From assembly GCA_026419775.2 (NCBI GenBank), contig JAOPGA020001192.1, positions 1-37,162 of the forward strand: a stretch of 37,162 nt of DNA, read 5' to 3'. This document shows, piece after piece, positions 9,321 through 18,813 of the stretch. Origin of the DNA: Acrasis kona (Eukaryota; Heterolobosea; Eutetramitea; Acrasida; Acrasidae). The stretch's first letter is position 1. The number at the start of each line of letters is the position of its first letter. Below the pieces are notes generated by a model. That model was given only the letters and a program-made list of their open reading frames with translations, made no database searches and was not told where the DNA came from. Position numbers and translations under genes: made by a program.

Positions 9321-10016
9321 TTATTCTTCGACGTCCATGCTGTTCTTGTCTTCACTACTTAAAGTCTCAGTTTGCTCAGTCTCATTTGTATTTTCTACTT
9401 TTGTGCTGCTCTCCTCTGTTGTGGTACTATCCTCTGCTGTGCTACTCGCCTTATTGGGTTGTGGAATTTCCTGTGGTAATGTTGTCTTGACGCTCAAACA
9501 TTTTTCGATTGAATTCAAGACACGGTCTAACTTTTTGTAATATTTGTTTGGTTGGCTCAGTAGCTCACAAAGCCGTTGCAATGTAAATGGTGCTCTATGA
9601 ACTGGTTTAGATATATACATCAAAAGTAGTACTGTTTAAATTTATCAAGTTCAGATACGAGCGCTTTCATAATGTTATCTTTTTCCTCTGGTGGTGAAAA
9701 AGTCTTATCTCCTGCAAATGTTTCAAAGAGTTGCTGTATTTTGAAGGACAGGTAGGCCTGTAGGTGAGTCCAATTGTAGCTTTTCATGAGTTAGTTGTTA
9801 TTGTATTGTAGCTTTTACCAGTTAACCCCATTCAGAGCAATTTGTTCAACTAAAGATGTTAATTGCTCGTTGTCCTTTTTATCAGTGCTGTCGTTGAATT
9901 CTTTGAGGCGATTAGTTAATTGAAGAGGTTTATGACTCACCCTGTAGATACTTTGCATTTTCCTCATGTGTGTTACTTGTTTGACTATTTTGCGCCTGTT
10001 CAGGAGGGGTGGTCAT
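9321..10016 (-). CDS. PPP4R2: PPP4R2, regulatory subunit 2 of protein phosphatase 4, four exons
   Basis: Exons 10016-9941, 9900-9819, 9779-9633 and 9594-9321 total 579 nt (192 aa). R2 subunits bind the PP4 catalytic subunit and direct it to DNA-damage and snRNP targets. Diagnostic parts: YNWTHLQAYLSFK-type block around residue 55, GDKTFSPPEEKDNIMKAL with the 'F..E.mk.rI' helix, then APFTLQRLCELL, nearly identical to the animal IPFTIQRLCELL, and SIEKCLSV. A Ser/Thr/Glu-rich acidic tail ends SMDVEE, like the acidic end of other R2 proteins. Introns are 40, 39 and 38 nt (9940-9901, 9818-9780, 9632-9595). In the last one, the phase requires the acceptor at ...ttcatag, not the earlier ccag. It lies 3' of the LisH gene on the same strand, with about 100 bp between them. 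Confidence 0.9.
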
Positions 10017-10119
10017 GTTTGTTCAATATTATTTGCCTGATTTGTAAAGGTTGTGTGAACAAAAAATCAAGAAGACAAAACTTTTCAAATACATATGTTA
10101 CACTTGTTTTATTTCTATT

Positions 10120-11640
10120 TCATTTGTCAGCTTGACTTTGGGACGTGTATTTTATTTGAGACAATAAGGATTCCACTTCCTGCATACTTTTTATTTTGGA
10201 TTCAGATGGGGCTCTCTTTTTTGTTTTCTTTTTAGGAGTGGAAGACTTTGGTTGGTCTTTTGGCTTTACTTCGTTGAAAGTCTTTGTTAGATTGACACAA
10301 GCACTGTCTTTGTTTTGCGGTGTCGTAATGTCTAATGACCCACACATTGTGCTCGTCAAAAATCCATTTGCAACAGTAGGTTCATTGTTGCTGGCGCCAT
10401 AATTACTTCCTTCAGCTAAACTAAGGTCCCATATGGCTGGTGAGCTCAATAAATTAGGTTGTACGTCATCATCATCTTGAACATCAGGACTATGTTCGGG
10501 TAATGCATCCGAATCATTGTGTATGTTTGTATTAAAGTGTAACACTCTTCTTCGTTTGTTTGATGGGATAGATGTTGCGTTGCAAGGGCTTCTTGGTCTC
10601 TTTTCGCTGGGTTCGTTATTAATGAGGAATTGTAGTGAATGTGGAGAAAACATGCTAATCTCTTGTCCGAAGCTACTCGCTGAGAATAAATCTAGTGATT
10701 GCTTAGATGGGTTGGGTTGCGAGCAGTCTTCAGATGACGACGAAGCACATTCATCCACTTGTGGTGCTAATTGCTTTTTGGGGGTCTTGGGTGATGATGT
10801 TAAATCAACAATTTGTGTGGGAGGTTTTGGATTGGACAACGGTTTTGGAGCGATTTCCTTCGGTAGTGCAGGTTTAGTTGTGTTTTTGTTTTCCACTTTG
10901 ACTTCTGTGTTTGGATGACCTGTCGTTTCCTCGGCTAATTTCATTTGCTTTCTTGTGCTCATTTTTGGACCTACTTTTTTTGTTGCGTTTTGGTCTTGTG
11001 GTGGCTTGACTACTTTTGTTTCATTCGTGGCAGGTGGAGCGACTGTATTGGGGATGATGATATTGTTTGTAACTTTTGTAAGTGTTGATTTTCCTTTCGG
11101 TGGCAATGTGATCGGTAATTTCGATGGATTTGTTTTGACAAATGGGTTGTAGGGCATGGTGGTAGGGATGGATGGAGATGGGCCTCTCGGTATATACACC
11201 AAGTTTGATGTGGTCGGCGCTGGTGGTGGTGGTGGATATGTTGTTGCCCTCAGTCTTGGATTGACGGTTTGTGTCATGGATGCGGGCGGAGAGCAAGTTG
11301 CTTGTAGCGCGGCAAGTAGTTCGCATACACTATAGAGAGTATTCGAAACAACATTCTGCGTTTGTTCGTTTGTTGTTATGCATTGTACAAGTAATTCCCT
11401 TTGCTTGTGCATTTCAAGTTGATGTTTCATTGATATGTATTCTCCAACTATCGATGCTATGCTTTTGACAGTGCAAGCCTATATGTCAGTTATAATTTCA
11501 CCCATTAAATTACTTACTGTATCCATTCCAGCAAGTAGATGCATACTCTCGATCTTAAATGATTCATAGGACTTTAAAAAGTTCTCTTCCTTCAGGAATT
11601 GTAGTACTAACAGTGCTATTTCTCCCTTTGACACTGTCAT
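10120..11640 (-). CDS. LisH-domain protein with long disordered tail (NPAT-like?)
   Basis: Exons 11640-11518 and 11478-10120 (39-nt intron gtaagt...catatag, phase 0) give 493 aa. Residues 5-37 form a LisH motif (ALLVLQFLKEENFLKSYESF), a dimerisation helix pair. It is followed by a second short helical block IASIVGEYISMKHQ, then a Pro/Thr/Ser/Lys-rich low-complexity region with several basic patches, an S/T-P-rich middle, acidic stretches and a Lys-rich end. An N-terminal LisH followed by '..LtsIl.EYv.mK' and a long disordered tail recalls NPAT, the coactivator of histone genes, but LisH is widespread and the tail carries no diagnostic motif, so NPAT orthology is only a suggestion. The longer frame starts at 11685 with a GTG; ATG 11640 is the first Met before the LisH. 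Confidence 0.7.
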
Positions 11641-11797
11641 TTTATTAGTTGTTATTTTGAAACGGAACGATTTGCCGCCAATCACGAACTAAACCAAACC
11701 TGTCATTGAAACTCCTTGGAAATTCGGATTTTAACCAAATATCATTTACAAGCATATTACCTTTCTAATGGTATTAAGAATATTTATTTACATATAC

Positions 11798-12274
11798 TTA
11801 TTGAAATGGAGACTGTACGCTGGCTATATCCTTTCTATTAATCATAAATAACGCGAATTTTAAATAATCGACCATTCCACTACTTTCAGCCAGTGATTCT
11901 CTTATTAGCTCATCAACTTCTTCATCAGTGAGGCATTCACCAGGTAGCGCGGTAAGAATCTGACGTAGATCAGATGTAGGAATAATGTTTTCCCCAAGCC
12001 CTTCTTTTTCAAAAGGACGGAAGGCATCTCTTATTTGATCTTCTATTGTACTGCTCTTCTTCAAAGTAATTATATAGTAGAATAAGTGATAGGGTATGCT
12101 TCCGTTGTTGTCAGGGTCTAAATCCTCAATAAGGTCTGCTAATTCATCTTCAGGTGGTAGCTTGTTTAGTTTTGTCAAAACAGACCTTAAACTATTTGTT
12201 GGAATTAGCGAAGGATCTGCTGGAAGTGCTGCTTCTTCAAAAGCTGCTCTAATCTGATCATCCGACGGTATCAT
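11798..12274 (-). CDS. Calmodulin-like EF-hand protein
   Basis: An intact 158-aa frame with the four-EF-hand layout of calmodulin, troponin C and myosin light chains. Each helix-loop-helix unit is recognisable (DDQIRAAFEEA; ELADLIEDLDPDNNGSI; EDQIRDAFRPFEKEG; TDEEVDELIRESL). Only the second loop, DPDNNGSIPYHL, still looks like a calcium loop (D1, D3, N5, G6, I8), and even there position 12 is Leu instead of Glu. The other loops have lost most ligands. It is therefore probably a calcium-independent light-chain-like or adaptor protein; that is inference. The frame upstream of ATG 12274 is open with a possible 42-nt 5' intron (gtatgt..ccaag), but no upstream Met was found. It is divergent from SRP9 across 113 bp. 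Confidence 0.75.
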   Translation of the reverse strand: MIPSDDQIRAAFEEAALPADPSLIPTNSLRSVLTKLNKLPPEDELADLIEDLDPDNNGSIPYHLFYYIITLKKSSTIEDQIRDAFRPFEKEGLGENIIPTSDLRQILTALPGECLTDEEVDELIRESLAESSGMVDYLKFALFMINRKDIASVQSPFQ

Positions 12275-12387
12275 CCCCTTGGTGTATAAATTTCACTAAC
12301 CATGATAATGAGTACATACCAATGCAGAAATAGTGTACGTGTTTGATTTTCAAAGTTGTAAGCTATTATTAAAGTTGACCAAGTGGA

Positions 12388-12963
12388 ATGCAGGAAGAAT
12401 CACAACAGAAGCCTCTGGGCAAACAACTCAAGAAGGATAAACCAAACTCTATTCGGTCAAAAACTTTAGAAGAATTTACTTCTCAAACTGAAGCTCTATA
12501 TGCGGCTGACCCGAACAAGGTAACATTTAAAGACTCCACCAACTTACCCTAAAAAGACAAGATATCAAATAAAATACCGAGAGGTTGATGGCAAACTAAG
12601 ATTGAAGACAACAAACGACAAAAAGGTAAGATCGAAAATGGTTATCACCGTTTACAATTCTTCAGTGCTATTCTTTAATTATTGATGATACAGAGGACAT
12701 TAAAAAATTAGAAGCTTTGAATAGTTTAGTTTTCAGATGTACCACAGGGTTTAACATCACAGGTAACATTAGATTTTTACAAGGAGATAACATTATTTAA
12801 AGAACAAAAGAAACCTGTCGCATCCTCACAACAAGCAGAGTCAAGTGCACAGAGTGATGCAGCACCAAGTAACCAACCTGAGACAAGTCAACAACCACAA
12901 CAAACCCAACCACAGAGCGCACAGAAGAAGAATGACAAGAAGAAGGGAAAGAAAAAAAATTAA
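12388..12963 (+). CDS. SRP9: SRP9, signal recognition particle 9-kDa-type subunit, four exons
   Basis: Exons 12388-12519, 12557-12625, 12666-12762 and 12803-12963 total 459 nt (152 aa). SRP9 with SRP14 binds the Alu domain of SRP RNA and slows elongation during ER targeting. The core reads TLEEFTSQTEALYAADPNK, then TRYQIKYREVDGKLRLK, and CYSLIIDDTEDIKKLEALN, matching 'WEEFxxAAExLYxADPxK', 'YRHxDGxLxxKxTDD' and the 'CLxxKTDQxxDxKKIExFx' helix of animal SRP9. Introns are 37, 40 and 40 nt. The C-terminal exon adds about 50 residues of Gln/Ser/Pro low complexity ending in a Lys-rich tail (KKKGKKKN), longer than the roughly 86-aa animal protein. Start: first ATG of the exon. It shares a short upstream region with the EF-hand gene. 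Confidence 0.93.
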
Positions 12964-13133
12964 AAATAGTTGAGTAAATTAATCTTAGTGTTTATTATGA
13001 GTGCTTCTGATCCAGAATCTTGTTTAAGTATTACCAATCAGATCATGATTCTATTTTGACTCCAAGACAGCAACCAGGAAATTGTGCTCTGGTCTAATGA
13101 AGTTGTAAAAGTTCTCAATCAAACAGCGATAAC

Positions 13134-15250
13134 ATGGATGACAAGATTATCGCCCTTCTCGAAAAGCATTGTGAGGACGATGAAGGCCTATTAAAAAGTA
13201 ATGAAATAATACTAATCACTCTAACATTTAAAAGATCATAAGTATGATTCAAAATCTGCCTCCGTATCCTTCACTGTTGACATGATAGAAAAAGAACTTA
13301 AAGTAGTTATAGCAGAAATGGATAACGGGATTTTTCAAGTAAAGCAAGACAGAAAAGAATGGGTGGATACGAGTTCTGGAAACTTATATAGCGTCTTGGA
13401 AGGCATGATTAAGTCATTTGAAAAACAAAGGGATGACCTTTTAGACACTGTGAGTTTGTGGCCAGTTTAATTCTTACTTTCATGTAGTACCAGGGTGACA
13501 CTCCAATGTCCGATCAAGAAGAGAGCCAATTTAACGAAGAAGAAGAAATTGAAATAGAGGATGAAACTGGGGAAGATCATCGTGAGTTGATGTTACTTTT
13601 TAAATCTAACAACTCTTTAGTTGAGAAGATCATTGCCTCTGATGTTGATGCCACAAACCAATACTTTGGACACTCTACCTGCTACTTGGTGAAAAACTTA
13701 CAAAATGTCAGGATGACAATTCCAGCTGACTTGGACGAACACTTATTAGAAGAATATAGACTTGAACCTACAGCATCCATCGTCCTATCCATACAATTTG
13801 CACCTGAATACATTAAAAATACCACTCCTCCAGTAGTAAGTAGACAATAGGATAATGTTAATTAATTACATAGATCAAATATAGACCAGAGCCAAACGCA
13901 GAAGCATTTGGACACCAAGTATCATTCATGGCAACTTCATTCCTCAATCAAAGATGGAACATTCTACACCCATTCACTAACAATGAACCCATCGATCCTG
14001 ATCTAGAGGTAAGTCCATTTGAACAATCAAGAAAATCAACATGATAGTATGATTCCAAACTTGACATTGTCAAACAACACAATTACACACAACAAGAAGA
14101 AAAGATCAAATTCATATCATCACTCATCATCAAGTCAAAAACAAGTTACGCCAAATCACTATGTCTATACTTTTGCAACATGGATCCCATCACAGCAAAC
14201 CAAATGTTCGTCAAAGCAGGAGGACAAGACGCCAACAACACATCAACCGTTTCCAACAATGTACTGATGGAATTATACGCATACTTGATGATCCGACTAA
14301 CGTCCCTGTGCAACGATTGTTGCATATGCGATCACAGCATCAAAATACCATTACTTTCGAACAAACCAACAATCTGCACTCGCTTCAAGTGTCAATTCGA
14401 CTTTGTGGAATTAGGAATATGCAACTCCATACCCATCACAATCTGTCCGTCCACGGTCAGCAACGACATTTTAGAAAATTACTACATTGTCGACGTGCTC
14501 ATTTCAATGTGCTACACCGCAGCCAAGAGCAAAAGAAACGAAAAGATTTTCGATCCGTTCCCACCACAATACATTGACAAGAAGAACAATTCGAAGAATC
14601 ACTCCAACGTGGTCAAAGCCATCGACCAATTACCATCCGTATCGCACATGAAAAAACATTCGTCCACCGAATTCGACCTCATGAAATTTCTGGGTCAAGA
14701 TCGATACGAATTGGTCAAATGGATCTTGAGCGTAGGTAGACCGGCGTTGGTCAAGATGCCCAAGGGGCGCAAAATCAAAGCGATGATGACCGAGCATCAG
14801 TACATGGTCATGATGGATTCTCCAGAGAAGTCAGCAAACTTTAAGGAGATGAGAAGAAAGTGGGGAAGTTTCTTTGCTTTTCATGGAAGCAGCACCGAGA
14901 ATTGGCACAGCATATTGAGGAGGGGACTGGTGAATGCGAGCAAGACCGCGTTGATGACCAACGGCATGGCGTATGGAGAGGGAGTGTACATGGCCGAAGA
15001 TAGTACCACTAGTTTGAGTTATGCTCATCATGGAGATGGATGGGCGAGGTCGGAATTGACGCGCGGTAAGTTCAAGTGCATGGCGATTGTGGAGGTCATC
15101 AAGCATCCTCATGTGCCTCAGATTCCTAATCCTTATTATGTTGTGAAGGACTCTAATTACTTATCTCTTCGTTTCTTTTTTATATTTGATAGTAATGGCA
15201 ATGTAAGCGTGAAGGCTGGTGGATTAAAGTTGAGTGGTTATGTTCAATAA
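13134..15250 (+). CDS. PARP6/PARP8-like mono-ADP-ribosyltransferase, at least five exons
   Basis: Exons 13134-13197, 13235-13449, 13488-13835, 13874-14008 and 14048-15250 total 1965 nt (654 aa). N-terminal blocks (SIVLSIQFAPEYI; AFGHQVSFMATSFLNQRW) and the cysteine-rich insert (CNDCCICD...CTRFKC, then VDVLISMCYTAA...KIFDPFPP) follow the order seen in animal PARP6/8. The catalytic domain has FAFHGSSTENWHSILRRGL (His533), GEGVYMAED (Tyr568) and LSYAHHG. The strand that carries Glu in PARP1 reads RFFFIF, so Glu is replaced, as in PARP6/8, predicting mono- rather than poly-ADP-ribosylation. Introns are 37-39 nt. An alternative start at ATG 12997 with two more tiny exons (introns about 39 and 35 nt) also stays in frame, so the N-terminus may be longer. 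Its stop is only 11 bp from the convergent RasGEF stop. Confidence 0.9.
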
Positions 15251-15261
15251 ATTTTTTTATT

Positions 15262-17026
15262 TTACATTGGGTTTGTTTTCTTTGGTTGTACAATGAGGGA
15301 CAGGTTGTATAGTTTGTTTTGGTCCATGTCTTCGCAGGATTCGACTTCGTCGATGAGTTGTTTGTTGGGTGTGTACTGTGGAGAGGGCGTTAGGATTTTT
15401 CGATGGGGATACTTACCGAATATTTTCTTCCTTGGAATCTTAATATTTGGTGCATTAGACTGTACGTGGTGACACATTTTAAAAAGTTGATTCTTCCATC
15501 TATGAATGTGGGATTTCCATCTTCAGTGTAGACCAAATCTCTAAGGTATATTCCAATGTAGGGCGAACATGGATCTCCGTCCTCATAAATTGCGTTCATT
15601 TTTTCTCTCATTCTCTTTGAATTGTTTTCTGACGATAGTAATTTGGCTGCAGCATCCCTGCGTAGCTTCTTCTTTTCTGAAATGACATCCCAGACATCCG
15701 TTAATCGATAAACTGCAGATGAGTTTAAGCTGGATTGTATTGCCAGTGCCATGTTGAAGCTATTCATATCAATCAAAACCTAATATGTGAATTAAGCAAA
15801 GATCGCACGTCACTCACGGTCAAGAGTTTAATCATCTTCTTAACGTCTCGTACCCTTTTATTTCCATCTTCTTGGTTTAATATCGTATAACTACACCATC
15901 TGTTGACCTTATTCAACAAATTGATATTGGCCATCACATTCGGCGCTTTGTACCTATTGAATTTAAAACAAGAAACAATTTTATTGTTAACCTTAATTTG
16001 TCCTTATTCCAAGCTTGACCTAGCAGTTCTGTGAATACAATGTTATTATACAATAAATTATCCTCCATAGTCAATGCCTCAGCTATCTTTTGATAACTCA
16101 TTTGTTGAAACAAAGAATCCACAGTTGGCTTATGTAAATAGTCTTTTTTAGTTTTTTCTATATACTTCTCATATGGATGTAACCTCGAACCCTAACACGC
16201 ATGAATATGAAACAAAAATAAAAATAGAAATTCTCTACCTGTAATTTATGAAGAATGTTTTCTCCAGCTCCTAAAAAACCAGCTGCACTCAATCTATCAG
16301 TACAAAATGTTGTAAGCTTATCAATCATTTCGTCATCAAAGTCAAATAGGTAATAGGATACCCAATGATAGAGCAGCTGTATTACACTTAGCTGTATGTC
16401 TCTTCTGACCTCTAATGTATAATATGCTTCTGACGTATAGGGGGCTTTGATTTTATTTTTAGGATCTGACAGTGGTGGAACATCAAATCTCTCAAGCAGC
16501 TTTTTCAAAAGTAACTTTGGTTGTAGATAGCTTCGGTAGTTATACCAAAATGCTTTGACTAGAAACTTGTTTTCTATAATTGTAATTAGCTTGTAGTGAG
16601 TGTTATTCTACCGATCATTGGGTCAGTAAATTTGAGTATGAGTCTGTTGAGAGAACAGACTCTAGGCACCTCAACCTCGCAAAGGTCTGGAACAGGTGAT
16701 TTGATCATTGTTATACTCTCATCGCATGGTGGAGGTTCGTCATAAATATATAACATTTGTTGTACGTCCATCGAGAAATTTGCGAAATGTCCTAAATGTA
16801 AATACAAACACAATCAATTCTTACTTGTTTTTCTGTGATATTCGAACAACCTATTGCCATCGCTCAAATTAACAACCTTTTTAAGATGAATTGGTCCTGG
16901 AGGTGATCCATCATACAATTCAGTGTAGTACTTGCGAACAATTTGATCATAGTTAGATATGGTCAATCCATCATAGAGTTGTAGGATAAAAGGTGACAAG
17001 GCGGAAATACGAACGAACAGATGCAT
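15262..17026 (-). CDS. Ras guanine-nucleotide exchange factor (RasGEF-N plus CDC25 domain), seven exons
   Basis: Exons 17026-16825, 16791-16612, 16573-16239, 16191-15992, 15953-15818, 15779-15417 and 15375-15262 total 1530 nt (509 aa). The middle has the RasGEF-N module (SLNRLILKFTDP, then FLVKAFWYNYRSYLQPKLLL, later YTLEVRRDIQLSVIQLLYHW). The C-terminal half is the CDC25 catalytic domain: SYQKIAEALTMEDN, APNVMANINLLNKVNRW, NSFNMALAIQSSLNSSAVYRL, PYIGIYLRDLVYTEDGNP, and FLKCVTTYSLMHQILRFQ. It would load GTP on Ras-family GTPases at membranes. Introns are 33, 38, 47, 38, 38 and 41 nt in gene order; 33 nt (16824-16792) is the shortest I trust in the window. No other domain is seen in the short N-terminus. 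RasGEF families are large in amoebae. Convergent with PARP. Confidence 0.9.
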
Positions 17027-17086
17027 CGCGCTTTTTGTAAGTTGACAAGAAGATTGTAATACAAGAGATCAAAATTTTATTTAACA

Positions 17087-18605
17087 TTAATTTAACAGGT
17101 GCATTGTGTTTGCACTTTTCAGGTTAGCACGGCCTTTTTGAATATCTCTACTTGCTTCATCCACATTCGATATGATATCCATAATCAAGGGATCCTGCTC
17201 CTTAATCTGCTGATTTAATTCTTTTTGTATTTCATAAAGTTCATTCATGTCCTCTTCTAAAGTCATTAACGAATTTAATGTTTCTTTCGCAATTTCGTTT
17301 TCAACGGCTATGGTCTTAAGGTCGCAATTACTGACGTATGACTTTTTCGACATTTGTTGCTGTTGTTTTTGATGTACAGGAGACGATTCTTCATCTTGTT
17401 CAGCTTTCAACCGTTTTAATTCTTTTTGTCTTTCTACTTCAAGCCTTTTCTTGTCTTCTTCTATTTTCTTCACTAATGGGTTCCTATCGACTTGTGTGTC
17501 TACTATTTGCTTTAGTTCTTTAAATTGTATTTTCAACTTGGACAAAAGCTGGTCGGAAGCATGTGTGGAAAAGTACGACTCAAGTTGAGATGAAATAGAG
17601 CGAAGCCGTTCGACGTTGGTGTAGACAGTGTCAGTGATCCTGGGAGTTTCCTTCGGCGTCCCTAACTTCCTATGAAATGTTTAGTAAGGTGATGTTTTTA
17701 AATGCTTACTTGATGTGTTCTCTAACCGTTAAGCTCACTCTTGCATATTCTGCAAGGGCATCAGTCGGGTCAAAATTCAAATCCACTTTGACGGGAGACT
17801 CCCTGACAGAACTCTTTCTCTTTATAGTTGTCCTAACTGAAGATTTCTCTTCAGGTTCAGGTTGTTTGTAATCATCATAACCAAATGTGGAATCATCATC
17901 GTCATCGTAGTTTTCTCCAAACCCTCTTGACTTCTTACGCTCTTGTTTTTTATCTTGACTAGCAGTACTTTGTGAACTAGAGTTTGTGAGGGTATCGGTA
18001 TCACTCATAGATATCTGGGAACAGGAGTCCAGTGATTTTAAACTAACCATGGAGTCAGACCTTATACGTGTGTGGGATACTGGTGCAGAAGTGGGGGATT
18101 CTGAATCTGATAAAACCACTACAAAGTCATCTTCTATTACAGAAACTGATTGGCCCCTCTTTCGAATACTTTTGCTTTTTCTTTTGTTTTCTATCGAGTC
18201 AAGGGTGTCCTTAAATTCTTGAAATGTCAACCTTTTGTCGACATCTGTGCTGCGTCTAATGAGAAACAGCATTGGAAGCAGAAGTTGGTCGAATAGGTCC
18301 CAAGCTAAGTATATGTCTTCTACCCTTTCTGACTCTGCTACAACAAGGTTGTTGCCCACCAAATCTGTTATTTCATTTTCATCACTATTGTTCTTCAGTG
18401 TAGATTTGGTATCTAGGAATATTATTCTGTATCTTTTATTTATCATGTTCGAGATTGTTGCAAAGGGGTTATATTTCGGCTTTAGAGTTTGGGCAATAAA
18501 GAACTCGTTGGCAAGTCTTTTTTCCTTCTCCCTCACAGTGACCCAACTTATCTTGCCTATTGCGAATCCAACATCTCTAACATTTCCACCAATTACACAT
18601 TCCAT
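17087..18605 (-). CDS. SNARE-motif (Qa/syntaxin-type) protein with long N-terminus and no membrane anchor
   Basis: Exons 18605-17710 and 17669-17087 (40-nt intron gtaagc..ttcatag) give 492 aa. The last 70 residues are a t-SNARE helix (TLEEDMNELYEIQKEL, then QIKEQDPLIMDI and SNVDEASRDIQKG) in which the central 'KEQD' Gln sits where the zero-layer Gln of Qa-SNAREs lies. Before it is a Habc-like helical stretch (ALAEYARVSLTVREHIKK, then NVERLRSISSQLESYF). The first 300 residues are an unrecognised folded part (about 1-140) and an acidic Ser-rich linker (YDDDDDST). The chain ends about seven residues after the SNARE helix (TMHLLN) with AATAAA right after the stop, so there is no C-terminal transmembrane segment and no CaaX or Cys-rich tail. 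It may dock through the N-terminus or act as an inhibitory SNARE; that is inference. Confidence 0.75.
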
Positions 18606-18813
18606 GGGATGTCAGGATGTAGCACTCAAATTGTTTATTGAAGTAAAACTTGGTTGTGTTTAGGTTTATTAAAATCTCCTGAAGGTAGGAATCTCCTTAA
18701 TTTAATTAGGCCAGACATTAAGACATTTACTTACTATAATAAGAATGCTTCACAGCAAGACTCTCACTCATGTAACAATTTAATTATTTTCTATTTATTG
18801 GATTAGATATTCA

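Noticed and set aside
14019-14577. Plus-strand frames starting at 14019 and 14161
   Set aside because: They are alternative frames of PARP exon 5 and the intron before it; the PARP frame continues the family sequence through this region.
15376-15477. Minus-strand frame starting MCHHVQSN as a separate small protein
   Set aside because: Its first part is RasGEF exon 6 in another frame plus intron; only the part after 15375 is coding, as the last RasGEF exon.
16824-17087. Fusion of the SNARE gene into RasGEF through a 94-nt intron to supply a longer C-terminus
   Set aside because: The intron would be more than twice the usual size, an AATAAA lies in between, and the RasGEF has its own start; the result would still lack a membrane anchor.
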